A stretch of 64,000 nt of DNA from Streptomyces triticisoli (GCF_003270085.1 NZ_QFDQ01000054.1:1-64000); one strand, 5' to 3'. Numbered from the stretch's first letter, positions 27,201 through 35,845 are shown. Numbers and translations are program-made. Notes: generated from the sequence alone by a model not told the origin.

Positions 27201-29044
27201 TTGGCGAATCCCTGGTCGAGGACACCGACGAACCGACCGCGGCTGTCCGCCTCACGGATGCCGATTGTACTCAGGGCGACTTGAAGGGACGGGTCCTCCG
27301 AGAGCTTCGGATGCACGTAGACGAGGTCGTCCTTGAGGCCGTCCTGCACACTGCGTCGCCAAACCTGCCCGGCGATCGGCGCGACCAGATCTCCGGCCTC
27401 CGTCAGAACGGTCCGAGCCCGCCGGGCCTCCTCCGCGAAGGGGTGCCGCTCAGTGATCATCTCGGCCAGGATGCGGACGGCTATCGCCGAGCCCTCCGGG
27501 CCGGCATCACCGACGAGTGCCTCCAGCCACTCGACGACGGTGGCCCGCCGGTGACCGGCCGCGTCGAGGATGTGCTCGACCTTGCCCGAGCGGATCTCCG
27601 CGGCCTCGACGGACGGGTGCAACCAGTCGGCCGGCCGGCCGGGGCACTTGCTCCACATACGGAGCCACTCCGGCTTCAGGACCCTGCCGGACCGACGGCC
27701 CCCGTCCGGATGGATGCGCAGGTCGCGCGGTGTCCGCAGGCGACCGTCCTGGTCGGGCAGGGAGGGGAGGATCGCCGTGAGCCTCCAGATGCTCCTGGTG
27801 AGGAGTTCGTCCGCCCAGCTGAGGGTTTCCGCTGCCTTGGCTCGACCAGGGAGGAAGGCCAGGTACGCGCCGGGGTCTTCAGCAGGAGCGAGTTGCGGGA
27901 GCGACGTCACGACCAGCTTGGCGGCAACCTGGAGCAGCTCCTGGTTGAACGGACTGGAGTCCAGGAGGTTCTGTCGATCCTCGTTGGTCTTCCAGGCACC
28001 GTTGAGGGCGCCGCTCAACGTCATCTCGTACTTGGTGGGGAAGAAGGACCAGAACTTGCCACGTCCCCTGGCGGGGTTGGCGTAAGGGAGAGTACCGCCG
28101 TACTCGGGGACCGCCCACGAGATGTCGATGGTGGCCCGGTCGTGGAGCTCACCCGCTGTGCCGCGCGCCGCTGTGGTCGGCTGGTGGGCTGCCGTGAAGA
28201 CCTTCCAGCTCACGCTTGATGCGGTCCGGCCGGTACCTTTCTCGTGAATGGTCCGGCGCACCCCGTCCTGGTCGACCGTGATCACGCGTCGGACGACGGG
28301 CATGCGTCGCCGGTCCTCCAGGACGACCTGACCCACGTGGGACGAGAAAAGCTGGAAGAGCTTCGGAAACTCCTCCTGGCCGTTCTTCGACTCGGGGTTA
28401 TGGATGTCGTTGGCCAGTCGGTTGGCGGCGCCGGGGAGCAGTGGCAGTCGGACAACGGTGGTTGCCCAGGAACGCAGATCGTCCAGAACGGCGTCGGCCT
28501 TTCGCTCCGCAGCCTCGTCGAGGGACCGGGCCATGCGTAGTACCGGCGCCTCGAAGTCGGAATCCGGTGAGAAGCCGGCGGTGCGTGCGATCTCGGTGCG
28601 GGACCACGCGCGGTCGAAGCCGAAACTCCCGGTGTCGCTGAAGAACTGGGGGGCGTCCGTCACCACCAGGTAGGACTTGACACCGACACCGAAGCGACCG
28701 ATCTGCCCGCCACGCTTGCGGGAGACGCCCATCCGGAGAATCGTCTCGGTTCCCTCGGGGGTTACGGGCGTGCCCTGGTTGGCACAGTACAGATAGGTGT
28801 CGGTGAGGATGACGTGCACCGCGCCACCAGGCTCGTTGGCGATTTCGTCGGCCGCGTTCTGCACGATCTCGAAGAGCTGGCGGTCACCGTATCCGCCCTG
28901 AGTGATGCGACGTTCGCCGTTGGCGTGCTCTTGGATGAGGCCCGGGTCGACCCGGTACGTCTCCAGAACGCGGGACGACTGCTCGAGGATTTTGGCGATC
29001 ACGGGCGAGGTGGCCGAGGAGTCCCCCGACGACGGCTGTGACAC
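24281..29044 (-). CDS. GHKL (sacsin-like) ATPase fused to an SF2 DEAH helicase, 1587 aa
   Basis: The N-terminal GHKL/HATPase domain (about 25-330) has RQLFEIVQNAADEIANEPGG (N-box E..QNA.D) and GGQIGRFGVGVKSYLVV (G2 box), similar to sacsin-type ATPases in prokaryotic conflict genes. A long middle region (about 330-1190) has no recognised domain. The C-terminal SF2 helicase (about 1200-1587) has LSLPTGAGKTRVTAEAVIRW, IVDEAHVAIS, GLTATPFR and YQQMIGRGLRGPRNGGKPMC. The start is GTG 29042-29044, with no strong ribosome-binding site. A later internal GTG is possible. It leads the coupled operon to uvrD-like, drmA and drmB. GHKL ATPases fused or linked to helicases are known in methylation-coupled restriction systems. 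A DISARM linkage is unusual. Confidence 0.85.
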   Translation of the reverse strand: MSQPSSGDSSATSPVIAKILEQSSRVLETYRVDPGLIQEHANGERRITQGGYGDRQLFEIVQNAADEIANEPGGAVHVILTDTYLYCANQGTPVTPEGTETILRMGVSRKRGGQIGRFGVGVKSYLVVTDAPQFFSDTGSFGFDRAWSRTEIARTAGFSPDSDFEAPVLRMARSLDEAAERKADAVLDDLRSWATTVVRLPLLPGAANRLANDIHNPESKNGQEEFPKLFQLFSSHVGQVVLEDRRRMPVVRRVITVDQDGVRRTIHEKGTGRTASSVSWKVFTAAHQPTTAARGTAGELHDRATIDISWAVPEYGGTLPYANPARGRGKFWSFFPTKYEMTLSGALNGAWKTNEDRQNLLDSSPFNQELLQVAAKLVVTSLPQLAPAEDPGAYLAFLPGRAKAAETLSWADELLTRSIWRLTAILPSLPDQDGRLRTPRDLRIHPDGGRRSGRVLKPEWLRMWSKCPGRPADWLHPSVEAAEIRSGKVEHILDAAGHRRATVVEWLEALVGDAGPEGSAIAVRILAEMITERHPFAEEARRARTVLTEAGDLVAPIAGQVWRRSVQDGLKDDLVYVHPKLSEDPSLQVALSTIGIREADSRGRFVGVLDQGFANYTARDWRRFWELFRRAGGSSVVGEIRSRFPKPLEALHVLTLDGAFHPMRNCLLPGPIVPEDGSRDRSVAVDLSFHSDDTAVFRELGLRTRPWQATQAAEENWYEEYRKALYEDYCRTLGSKSRPTINRMTTEGSAFADSLHLLFLLSDEGRAAFVQALPDHLVVERWTRQIGASANTRAAVPSPLRWVVRKYGMVPTSQGPRRPSDAVGPQLAGYADVLPVADISEEKARKLGLPISVEKVPEALWAKLTEQLLASEDDAFVGNTYVLMTRLDLHFPEGKTRCRIGETWGNREDGEIAVAASVEEYRTLRAEAVPALLTAGPEDAELLIDKWGMLPFAHVISKEVRYVPSGEPMMLTDAYPTLRQRLGNTIKNFELQYCSELEEITKTPNGMRPKPLKSALSGTTVLVLNPKSRLEALTAADRELRWRLGDSGCRAILEAQHRQEQDKRTQQALQAVRDADTVVKKLALLLGTDALRERLPEGLLESERHELGGEPSAERVAQMAYNSHGDGVLHAYVKELQARFPSHAPSSFTGSAAAVKFVSDLRFPDVFAGFSTPKLQPRVDVDGPREFPRLHDYQERLAANIFQMLDRVTPQRGMLSLPTGAGKTRVTAEAVIRWIKQDDDLGGPILWIAQTEELCEQAVQSWKFVWEKVGAEKQLTISRLWSSNEAGPIVGRPQLVVATDAKLRNCLATDSYAWLRKAALVIVDEAHVAISPQYTELLTQLGLPHSRTDRHLLGLTATPFRNTNEEQTRRLVQRFGGRRLDDGVFHGDPYAELQELGMLARVEHQELIGGTIELTQDEKARADQMSVLSKAAEQRLADDHNRNQRIIDEITAMPEDWPVLVFATSVGHAKFLAAKLNDRGISSAAVDSATSPSDRTNRISAFRQGRLRVLTNYGVLHQGFDAPATRAVVVARPTYSPNVYQQMIGRGLRGPRNGGKPMCLILNVRDNITNYGKALAFTQFEHLWSAK

Positions 29045-29184
29045 GAGGATTTCCGGTTTCTGTGCGTGGTTCGATGTGGGCGGAGAGCGAAGGGCCGGCC
29101 ACCTGGGTGATGCGTGGCCGAGCCCCTCGTCGAGGGCGAGCGAGTGTGTGGACGGCGAGTCCGAGAGCGAGCTGCCTGGTTGCT

Positions 29185-29565
29185 TCAGGAGAAGTTGATG
29201 ATGATGACCAGGGCGATGCGCTTACGGGATCGGGAAACCCGCAGGGAAGTCTTCGGACGGGTCGTCTCGTAGGTGCGGGAAGGCGGAGCCACGTTTCGGC
29301 GAGAAGCCCGGATGCGACGCGTGGACCTGCGAATGTGAACCGTGGCGGTGGGGGACTTCTTGGTGATCTGCCGGTCGGTGAACGCGATGATCCTCCGGTA
29401 ATTCGAGATGACCGGATGCGAGAGGCCGTGCGCCATGAAGAACTCGGACCGCTGCTCGGGACCCTCGAGGGACTCGTACTGCGCGACCAGGCGTCGCATG
29501 CGCTCGATGTCGGGATCGCGGGAAATACTCGAGTCGTCCGAAGAGCCATTGGTGGAATTCGACAT
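29185..29565 (-). CDS. Small basic protein at the head of the DISARM-like operon
   Basis: 126 residues, not recognised. The N-terminal half is acidic and Ser-rich, followed by DIERMRRLVAQYESLEGPEQ and RSEFFMAHGLSHPVISNYRR, which could form a small helical DNA-binding unit. The C-terminal half is very basic (many Arg/Lys) and ends in a short hydrophobic tail LVIIINFS. AGGGGG lies 6 bases before the ATG at 29563-29565, a good sign of translation. It lies 140 bases upstream of the giant GHKL-helicase gene on the same strand, so it is probably co-transcribed and may be a regulator or DNA-binding component. Confidence 0.6.
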   Translation of the reverse strand: MSNSTNGSSDDSSISRDPDIERMRRLVAQYESLEGPEQRSEFFMAHGLSHPVISNYRRIIAFTDRQITKKSPTATVHIRRSTRRIRASRRNVAPPSRTYETTRPKTSLRVSRSRKRIALVIIINFS

Positions 29566-29800
29566 GTTTATCCCCCTGCAGTGTTGGATGGCTGATCGTT
29601 TCGGCGGTGCGGGCGCGCAAACGAAAACGCAGTGGGGGGAAAGGTGCAGCCATGCGACAACCCCGTTACGGATGTTTGCCGTGGAGTAACTGATGGCGCC
29701 TGTTGAAGGTAAGGCCTGAGGGAAGCTCGGCGCAAGGTAGTTGCCGAAGATGCTCACAACTGAGGGTTTCGTTTCGGGGTGCGTCGCTCCTGTCACTGCC

Positions 29801-30340
29801 TCAGGACAAGTCCAGTCTCGACGACGAAGCCGTCCAACAGGACGGAATGGGACGGCACTGCATCTGCTTGAGCAAGGTCCTTGCCAGCGTGGCGTGTTGG
29901 CCGTGATGCATGCGGCCATGTTGGCCAGCGTCTTCTTCATGCTCGCCCACATGTCTTCGTCCAAGCAGATCCAGGTACGGCGTGTACAGCGGAGGGTGAA
30001 GCCCCGTCAACGAGAGGTGCACACAGCCAGCAGGGCATGCATCGCTGCGGCCGAGGTGATGGCACGCCGCCTCAGTGGCCTTTGGGAGACCAGGTGCGGC
30101 CCTTTGGGTTGGCGCGGGACCTTCGCCCCGGACTCGTTGGCGGAGCATAGCCCGGTGCCTACTTCTTCAACGCCGTTCCACCACCGGCCGGACCGACTCC
30201 CGAGTGGCCACCGCCTGCTCGTCACGTTCGGAGGCATGATGACCGGCGGCCCGGACTGCCCAGCCCATTTGCCACAGAGCCCGCCAGGTCTGCGGCACGC
30301 TGAGCGAGATGCACCAGCGGTAGCCGATGACGGTGGCCAT
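29801..30340 (-). pseudogene. IS630-type transposase remnant between the two defence operons
   Basis: On the minus strand, in shifted frames, are YRWCISLSVPQTWRALWQMG with ASERDEQAV (the winged-helix linker of IS630 transposases), GLHPPLYTPYLDL, DEDMWASMKKTLANMAA, and LARTLLKQMQCRP ending RLDLS (the C-terminal DDE region). The order and spacing fit one IS630-family transposase broken by several indels. It fills most of the 1.1-kb gap between the divergent operons (29566-30683). Confidence 0.6.
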
Positions 30341-30358
30341 CAGGGGTACTGGTGCAGC

Positions 30359-30405
30359 GCTGGTCCTCGGTCCCGGACGTGCACCGTCCGGGACCGAGGA
30401 CCAGC
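30359..30405. repeat. Perfect 21-bp palindromic hairpin
   Basis: GCTGGTCCTCGGTCCCGGAC plus G (30359-30379) is the exact reverse complement of 30385-30405, with loop TGCAC. It lies just upstream (minus sense) of the IS630 remnant and 279 bases before the plus-strand defence operon. It could be an insulating terminator, an IS end or an attachment-type structure. Confidence 0.75.
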
Positions 30406-30683
30406 AGCACGGCCAACTCTTCCCGCCGCTGTGGCTTCATCCGGCTTGGCTGACCGCTGGGCCTCTCAGAAGTGAAAGGAAGAAGTTCCGGTTGATGTCC
30501 CCGCAAGGGTATTGCTGCGGTTCCGGTCAATCCGGGCATTCGTGTCCATAATTTCCACGAGCAAGAGATCGAGTGTTCCGGCCGCAGTGTGGTGTCAAAG
30601 GAAATTGTCACGAACGGCTTCTGTCAAACAGTCGTGTATGCTCGTCGCCGCATGAGCACTCCGACCAGGGGGGACGGGAAGCG

Positions 30684-32804
30684 GTGAATGGCGGAGAGGA
30701 CTTCGGTCCCTGGCTGGCGCGCCAGTTGCAACGCGCGAACATGAAGCAGGCCGACTTGGCGGATCGCGTCGGGCTCACCCGCGCGGCTGTCTCCGCCTGG
30801 ATAACCGGGCGTGCGGTCCCGCGGGACGAGACGATGCGTGCCATCGCCGACGTCTTCGGCGCGGAGTACGCGACCATGCACACCCGCACGACCGATGTCG
30901 CGGACAGCGCTCGCCCTGTGAGCTGGTACCACCGTCCCGCCTACCTCGACGGCGGCCGGGACTTCGGCAACGCCGCGACGTTCGCCTTCGATGCCGATGT
31001 GGAGGTCCTGGCCCGCGAGGCCACGCAGAACAGCCTCGACGAGCGGCTCGACCGCAACAACCCCGTGCGAGTTCGTTACACGATCCACGAGTTGACCGGA
31101 GAGGCCCTCGCCCGATTCCGCGAGGCCATCCGGTGGGACGACCTCTTCCCGCACTACGAGGCGGCGGCGGCCCAGGAGCAGAAGGTCGGCCGTGTCATCG
31201 CCGAGGGACTGCGGGACATGTACGAGCGTGATCGCCTCGTGCTGCTGCGAGTCGACGACTACAACGCCTCGGGCCTCACCGGCGACGACTACGAGGACGG
31301 ACGTTTCGCCGCTGTCGTCCGGCGTCAGCTCGACAGCCGGAAGTCCGATACGAGCGCCGGCGGTTCGTACGGCCTGGGCAAGGCCACTCTCTGGGCGACC
31401 AGCCGACTCGGCATGGTGCTCATCAACTCCACCCTCTCCGAACCGCACGAGGGTCGGACCGAACGACGTCTCGTCGGGCGGCTGGACCTTCCGTGGCGGG
31501 TTGTGGAAGGCGAGCCGTTCGCCGGGCCGGCGTGGTTCGGTGAGCCCGACACCGCACCTGGCAGCGAGGGCGTCTCCAGATCGTGGTGGGCCGACGAGGA
31601 CACGGTGGAGCGACTCCACCTCGCGCGCGAAAGCTCCGCGCCGGGCACTTCCTTCCTGATCGTCGGAGCGCATGACGTGGCGAGCAAGGCTGCCGACCCG
31701 GCTGTACAAGGCACCGATGAGGTCGACGACGAGGAGACGGTGCAGGCGATGCACGAGCGTCTCGTCGACGCCCTGGGGCACAACTTCTGGGCCGCCATGA
31801 CCGCCGGCCGCAGCACGACTCCCATCCTCGAAGCCTCCGTACGGACTCTGCGCAACGGGCACGTGCTGATCGACGAGGAGCGCGTCGACCCCTACCGCGT
31901 GCAACCGTCCCGTACTCGGGCACTCAAGGCGTACCTCGACGGAGAGACCGTCGACCGTCTGACGGAAACCGGGCAAGTGGCGCATGCACGGGTGCCGTTG
32001 ATGGTCCCCGCTCAGCGCGGGCAGCGAGGCACGGTCGAACACGAGGCCGTGCTTCTGGTCACCGCGGCCGAGGACGGGGACGGCAAGCCCAACCAGGTGG
32101 TCATGATGCGCGGCAATCGCATGGTGATCCGCGAAGCTCGGGTGCCGGACCTGCCGCTCGGCACCAATCCGTTCCAGGCCGTTCTTCTGGCCGGTCACGC
32201 CGCGGGTGAGCACGCTCCCCACGCGGAACGGGCGGAGGCGTTCCTCCGGGCATCGGAGCCTCCGGAGCACGACAAGTGGGGACAGACTGACGAACTGCGT
32301 GCGGTCTACTCGACCGGAGCCCACCGCCGGATTCGGGAGTTCACGAGTGCGGCGTACCGGTCCGTTCGTGAACTCGTCGGTCGTTCCCAGGTGAAGAGCA
32401 AGGCTGGCCCACGAGCGTTGCGGGACCTGCTCCGGCTCGACGGCGGACCGAGCCCGGTCGTACGTGGTGGGGGAGCGCCGACGATCAGGGGCCTGGACGC
32501 CGAACTCGACGGATCGGGTGCCTGGCACGTGAGGGCAGAGGTACGACTGCCCGCCGGCCAGGACCCCTGGCTCCTCAGCCCGGTGGCGAAGTTCGATGTC
32601 CGTTCCGGGGCGCGTCCCTCCGTGGGCTGGTCGGAGGTCGTCGCAGGACAGAACTGCGAACTCGTCGGCGACAAGCTGCTCTTCAAGGCAGGTGCCCGCA
32701 GCGCGTCGTTCAGCGCGGTCACCGATGTGTCCACCCACCCTGTCCGAGCCGAGCTCGCAGGGCTGATCGTCGAGTTGCAGAAGGCCAGGGGAGCCTCCGA
32801 GTGA
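30684..32804 (+). CDS. HTH-GHKL ATPase (MutL/MORC-like superfamily) of a restriction-linked operon
   Basis: 706 residues. The N-terminal XRE-type HTH (about 5-65) is FGPWLARQLQRANMKQADLA with RVGLTRAAVSAWITG. The GHKL ATPase core (about 95-420) has an N-box EVLAREATQNSLDERLD, G1 LRVDDYNASGL and G2 SAGGSYGLGKATLWATS. A C-terminal region follows with no named domain. The start is GTG 30684, with AGGGGGGACGGGAA upstream. The stop overlaps the next gene's GTG (GTGA). GHKL ATPases next to Dcm and Vsr genes are described as paraMORC/MutL-type restriction-modification partners. The HTH suggests it also binds its own promoter or a methylation site (inference). Confidence 0.8.
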   Translation: MNGGEDFGPWLARQLQRANMKQADLADRVGLTRAAVSAWITGRAVPRDETMRAIADVFGAEYATMHTRTTDVADSARPVSWYHRPAYLDGGRDFGNAATFAFDADVEVLAREATQNSLDERLDRNNPVRVRYTIHELTGEALARFREAIRWDDLFPHYEAAAAQEQKVGRVIAEGLRDMYERDRLVLLRVDDYNASGLTGDDYEDGRFAAVVRRQLDSRKSDTSAGGSYGLGKATLWATSRLGMVLINSTLSEPHEGRTERRLVGRLDLPWRVVEGEPFAGPAWFGEPDTAPGSEGVSRSWWADEDTVERLHLARESSAPGTSFLIVGAHDVASKAADPAVQGTDEVDDEETVQAMHERLVDALGHNFWAAMTAGRSTTPILEASVRTLRNGHVLIDEERVDPYRVQPSRTRALKAYLDGETVDRLTETGQVAHARVPLMVPAQRGQRGTVEHEAVLLVTAAEDGDGKPNQVVMMRGNRMVIREARVPDLPLGTNPFQAVLLAGHAAGEHAPHAERAEAFLRASEPPEHDKWGQTDELRAVYSTGAHRRIREFTSAAYRSVRELVGRSQVKSKAGPRALRDLLRLDGGPSPVVRGGGAPTIRGLDAELDGSGAWHVRAEVRLPAGQDPWLLSPVAKFDVRSGARPSVGWSEVVAGQNCELVGDKLLFKAGARSASFSAVTDVSTHPVRAELAGLIVELQKARGASE

Positions 32805-33790
32805 AGGTCTATCCGTACAAGAGGATCACAGGGGAGATCGGTCTCGAGGTCACGAGTGTTCGGCAGGAGCGCGAGGGCTTCTACCAACACGATCTGGAGA
32901 CCTGGGCGTTCTCCACGCAGGAGCGGGTCGTCGCGCTGCACCAGGTGGAACGCGACGACTGGGAGAGCGTGCGCCTCGGCGTGACCGCGATCCTGCCGGG
33001 CAAAGAGATTGCCGAAGGCCCCTGGACGGACATCTCGGTGATTGCCGTACTCACCGAGAAAGCGACCAACTCCCGTACTACCGCTCGACTCGAGCGGGTG
33101 GCGGGGAAGGACGGCTCGTGGACCGGCCACCTGCGGTTCTGGAGGTCGGCCTACCGCAGTCGGGCCGACCTGTCCGTGGTTGCCGTCGCCACCGTCGACG
33201 GAGTGCGGGGCAGGATGATCGGCAGGGCGGAGGAGCCCTGGATCGTGGATCTGACCGCCCGCACACCCGTACGGCAGCGGGAAATGATCATCAATCAGGT
33301 GGACTTCACCTCCGGCCCCGAGTGGCTGCGCCCCTTCCGGGACGCGCCGTGGCTCGTGGAGACCTCGGGTGATCTCCCGACCGTGCACCTCAACGCCGGG
33401 TTCGAGGGTGTGTCCGAGCTTCTCGACTCGTCCGGAGGGCCTTTGGAGCGAGCAGTGCGAGACATGCTCGCCGCCCAGATTGCGACCGACGTGTGGACGG
33501 CCGTCTTCCACTCCGCGGTGAGCGACCTGGAGGTGGACGAGCACGGAAACCCGCAGTGGCCGGGTGGGTGGCGGGATGCGGTACTGCGCGGAATGCTCGC
33601 CGACGTCCTGCCGGACCACTCGGAAGCCGACGCTCTGCGTGAGATCGACGCCCGGCGCAGGGAAGGCTCCGGATGGAACGAACTGCAGCCGCGCATCAAC
33701 TACGCGGCCGGGAGGCGGGCAAAGGTGGCCAAGAACCTGGGTACGGCGATCCGGACCCTCGACACGTCGCAGAGGGAGAGCCGAGCATGA
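32801..33790 (+). CDS. Unknown protein, middle gene of the GHKL operon
   Basis: 329 residues, family not recognised. It begins at GTG with KVYPYKRITGEIGLEVTSVR, has a beta-rich N-terminal half (for example TTARLERVAGKDGSWTGHLR) and an alpha-helical C-terminal part (about 215-329) with NPQWPGGWRDAVLRGMLADV. No HKD, PD-(D/E)xK or Walker motif is seen. It is coupled on both sides by 4-base overlaps (GTGA and ATGA), so it is almost certainly made in fixed ratio with its neighbours and may form a complex with the GHKL ATPase. Confidence 0.75.
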   Translation: MKVYPYKRITGEIGLEVTSVRQEREGFYQHDLETWAFSTQERVVALHQVERDDWESVRLGVTAILPGKEIAEGPWTDISVIAVLTEKATNSRTTARLERVAGKDGSWTGHLRFWRSAYRSRADLSVVAVATVDGVRGRMIGRAEEPWIVDLTARTPVRQREMIINQVDFTSGPEWLRPFRDAPWLVETSGDLPTVHLNAGFEGVSELLDSSGGPLERAVRDMLAAQIATDVWTAVFHSAVSDLEVDEHGNPQWPGGWRDAVLRGMLADVLPDHSEADALREIDARRREGSGWNELQPRINYAAGRRAKVAKNLGTAIRTLDTSQRESRA

Positions 33791-34686
33791 CCGACAAGCC
33801 GGAGCACCTGCCGGAGCGGCTGGCCCTGCTCGCCGACATCAATGCGGCGAAGTTCCTGAGCACGGGCGTTCTCTCCGGTCATGAGGCGCCTCCCTACATT
33901 GCGCTGAACAAGATCACCGATCCGGTGGACGCCAAGGGCGTGCGTACCGAGGTCGTCCCGATACGGGACCTCATCGACGACGTGATGCACCTCTTCCGCG
34001 ACGACGCGCGAACCAAGGCGGACGCGTGGCTCGCTCCGCGACTGCACGCCGCACTGAGGCTGAGCCGGAGGGAGGCGTCCGACAGCAGGCTGTGGAGTTT
34101 CCTTGCCCTGGCCGTTGCCCCGGACTACGTGGTGTGGCGTCACCTACCGACCAAGGGCAGGAACGGGCTGCCCCCCATGGTTGCCGCGAGCAGGTTCTCC
34201 GGCGCCCACTACACCCAGGCCTTCTCACGACTGTGGTGGGCCGCCGAGTTGTTCCGGGACGGCAGCGACTACGGACCGGTACAGGTGGCCTGCGGGAACC
34301 AGGACGTCCTGAACACCGTCCTGCGCCTCGACATCATCGATCACCGGCCCACGGCACAGGCGCTGATACGACTCGTGGCCAAGGAGACGGTGACCACGGG
34401 CCGCGAGGTCAACGCTCTTGCCGTGGTGACGAACGCGGCGGCGAGCACGCTGATGTACGACGTGCTCGCCGAGGACGAGGAGTGGGACGGCGGCGCGTTC
34501 GACGCGTGGGTTGAGGAGGCGGACTCGGCGCCCCCAGTTCCGCGCAAGGTCCTGCCGACAGGTCCGGACGACGGCCCTGTACCGCTGGCGGCCATTGATG
34601 CCTTGGCTGGCCGCTTCGAAGAGCTCTTCAAGGACGCGCGGGTCCGGGGGAGGACAGAAGTCACGGACCAACTCGGTGACGACTGA
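33787..34686 (+). CDS. DUF6339-like protein, last gene of the GHKL operon
   Basis: 299 residues, mostly alpha-helical. ARLHAALRLSRREASDSRLW style helices are visible (LHAALRLSRREASDSRLWSF), followed by LAVAPDYVVWRH, FSRLWWAAELFRDGSDYGPV and VLNTVLRLDIIDHRPTAQAL, a pattern that resembles DUF6339 proteins found near bacterial restriction genes. No catalytic motif is evident. The ATG overlaps the preceding stop (ATGA). The family match is from memory and should be treated as tentative. The gene converges on the methyltransferase gene. Confidence 0.6.
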   Translation: MTDKPEHLPERLALLADINAAKFLSTGVLSGHEAPPYIALNKITDPVDAKGVRTEVVPIRDLIDDVMHLFRDDARTKADAWLAPRLHAALRLSRREASDSRLWSFLALAVAPDYVVWRHLPTKGRNGLPPMVAASRFSGAHYTQAFSRLWWAAELFRDGSDYGPVQVACGNQDVLNTVLRLDIIDHRPTAQALIRLVAKETVTTGREVNALAVVTNAAASTLMYDVLAEDEEWDGGAFDAWVEEADSAPPVPRKVLPTGPDDGPVPLAAIDALAGRFEELFKDARVRGRTEVTDQLGDD

Positions 34687-34700
34687 CCAGAGTCAGCCGA

Positions 34701-34729
34701 ACGGGTCTCCGCCGCGATCAGAGACCCGT
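34701..34729. terminator. Bidirectional hairpin between convergent defence genes
   Basis: ACGGGTCTC (34701-34709) pairs with GAGACCCGT (34721-34729). The stem spans the stop codon of the minus-strand methyltransferase gene and follows the plus-strand stop by 14 bases. Confidence 0.6.
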
Positions 34730-35845
34730 CGACTCGGTACTATCGTGGGCGTTTCTGGCCGGTGGCGTCCATGACGTGAGCCGGGCCAAGTCGGCATTGG
34801 TGGGGCGCCCGAGCCCGAGCGCCGCACTGATGATGTATATCCCCAGCCGGGGAGGCACAGCATTGCCAATCTGCTGGGAAATGTCCGTGCCTGACCAGGG
34901 GTAGGCAGCGGGGAAGGTTTGGAGCAGACCCGCTTCCGCGAAAGTGAACCGGGGAAGGTCGGTTCCGTCCGGCGCGACCACCCGATTGCGGGACACTTTG
35001 CCCGTGACCGTGGCAGATGGCTGGTGGGAGTGACGCCTGCCGCGGTTGCTGGAAACGCCTCCTGTGCTGTAGTTGGAGATCACGGTGAAGGGACCATGGC
35101 GGTTCGGGAGGGCCTGCGCCATGCTGACCCACATCTTCAGCGGCGACTCGCTCAGCGCGAGATCGTCATGGGGCGCTTCCACCCCGCTGCGATAACGGCA
35201 GTGTGTCGGAGCGGGCAGCTTCACCGGCTTGTCGCCACGGCGTGCTATCAGTACCGCCCGTCGGCGCGTCTGCGGTACGCCGAACTCTTCAGTACGCAGT
35301 ACATCGAAGTCGGTCCGATAGCCCTCGCTCTCCAGAGCCTGCGCGTACTTTTCCCAGACAGGAAGGACGGCTGGAACCTGCTCCAGCACGATGGCTTCGT
35401 ACGGCCGGAGATCAGGATTGTCGATGGCTTCCAGCGCCCAGCGCAGCGGCTGGAGCACGAGTCGGGTGCGCGGATCCAGCTTGACGAGGTCGGTCTCGAT
35501 GTTGGCCCACTTGTCCCGATCCACGAGGCGTTGCACGAATGCCAGCACGGTGTCCAAGTCTCGACGCCCCGCACCATGCCCGGCGACGGTGAACGTCTGG
35601 CATGGTGGGCCACCCGCGAGGACGTTGGCCTCGGGGAACTGCTCGGGGCTGCATTCGAGGACGTCCTTCGCCACAGTGGCGAGCCCCGCACTCGTCCGCG
35701 TGGCGACGGCGCCCGAATCCCATTCGATGCCGGTTGATGGCACGCCCAAGGCGTGCGCCGCCACGTCCAGTCCCCCAGGACCGGCGAAGAGGTCCACAAT
35801 GTGGAAATCCGCTGGTCGGGGCTTGTTCGGTTGTTCTGGGATCAT
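34718..35845 (-). CDS. C5-cytosine DNA methyltransferase (intact motifs)
   Basis: 375 residues. Motif I is IVDLFAGPGGLDVAAHALG. Motif IV has the catalytic Cys, AGGPPCQTFTVAGHGAGRRD. Motif VI is EQV in place of the usual ENV (VLEQVPAVLP). Motif VIII is PQTRRRAVLIARR, and motif X is QQIGNAVPPRLGIYI. The target-recognition region lies at about 215-300. Specificity cannot be read. It should methylate cytosine-C5 in host DNA as the protective half of the island. It is downstream of vsr and the second methyltransferase gene on the same strand, 121 bases after the latter. Confidence 0.92.
   Translation of the reverse strand: MIPEQPNKPRPADFHIVDLFAGPGGLDVAAHALGVPSTGIEWDSGAVATRTSAGLATVAKDVLECSPEQFPEANVLAGGPPCQTFTVAGHGAGRRDLDTVLAFVQRLVDRDKWANIETDLVKLDPRTRLVLQPLRWALEAIDNPDLRPYEAIVLEQVPAVLPVWEKYAQALESEGYRTDFDVLRTEEFGVPQTRRRAVLIARRGDKPVKLPAPTHCRYRSGVEAPHDDLALSESPLKMWVSMAQALPNRHGPFTVISNYSTGGVSSNRGRRHSHQPSATVTGKVSRNRVVAPDGTDLPRFTFAEAGLLQTFPAAYPWSGTDISQQIGNAVPPRLGIYIISAALGLGRPTNADLARLTSWTPPARNAHDSTESTGL

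Noticed and set aside
30624-32738. 704-codon frame antisense to the HTH-GHKL ATPase gene
   Set aside because: Shadow frame. The plus-strand gene has GHKL motifs and coupled neighbours.
32801-34686. Search for drmC-like PLD (HxKxxxxD) motifs in the two unknown proteins
   Set aside because: No HKD motif or other nuclease signature was found, so neither was called drmC.
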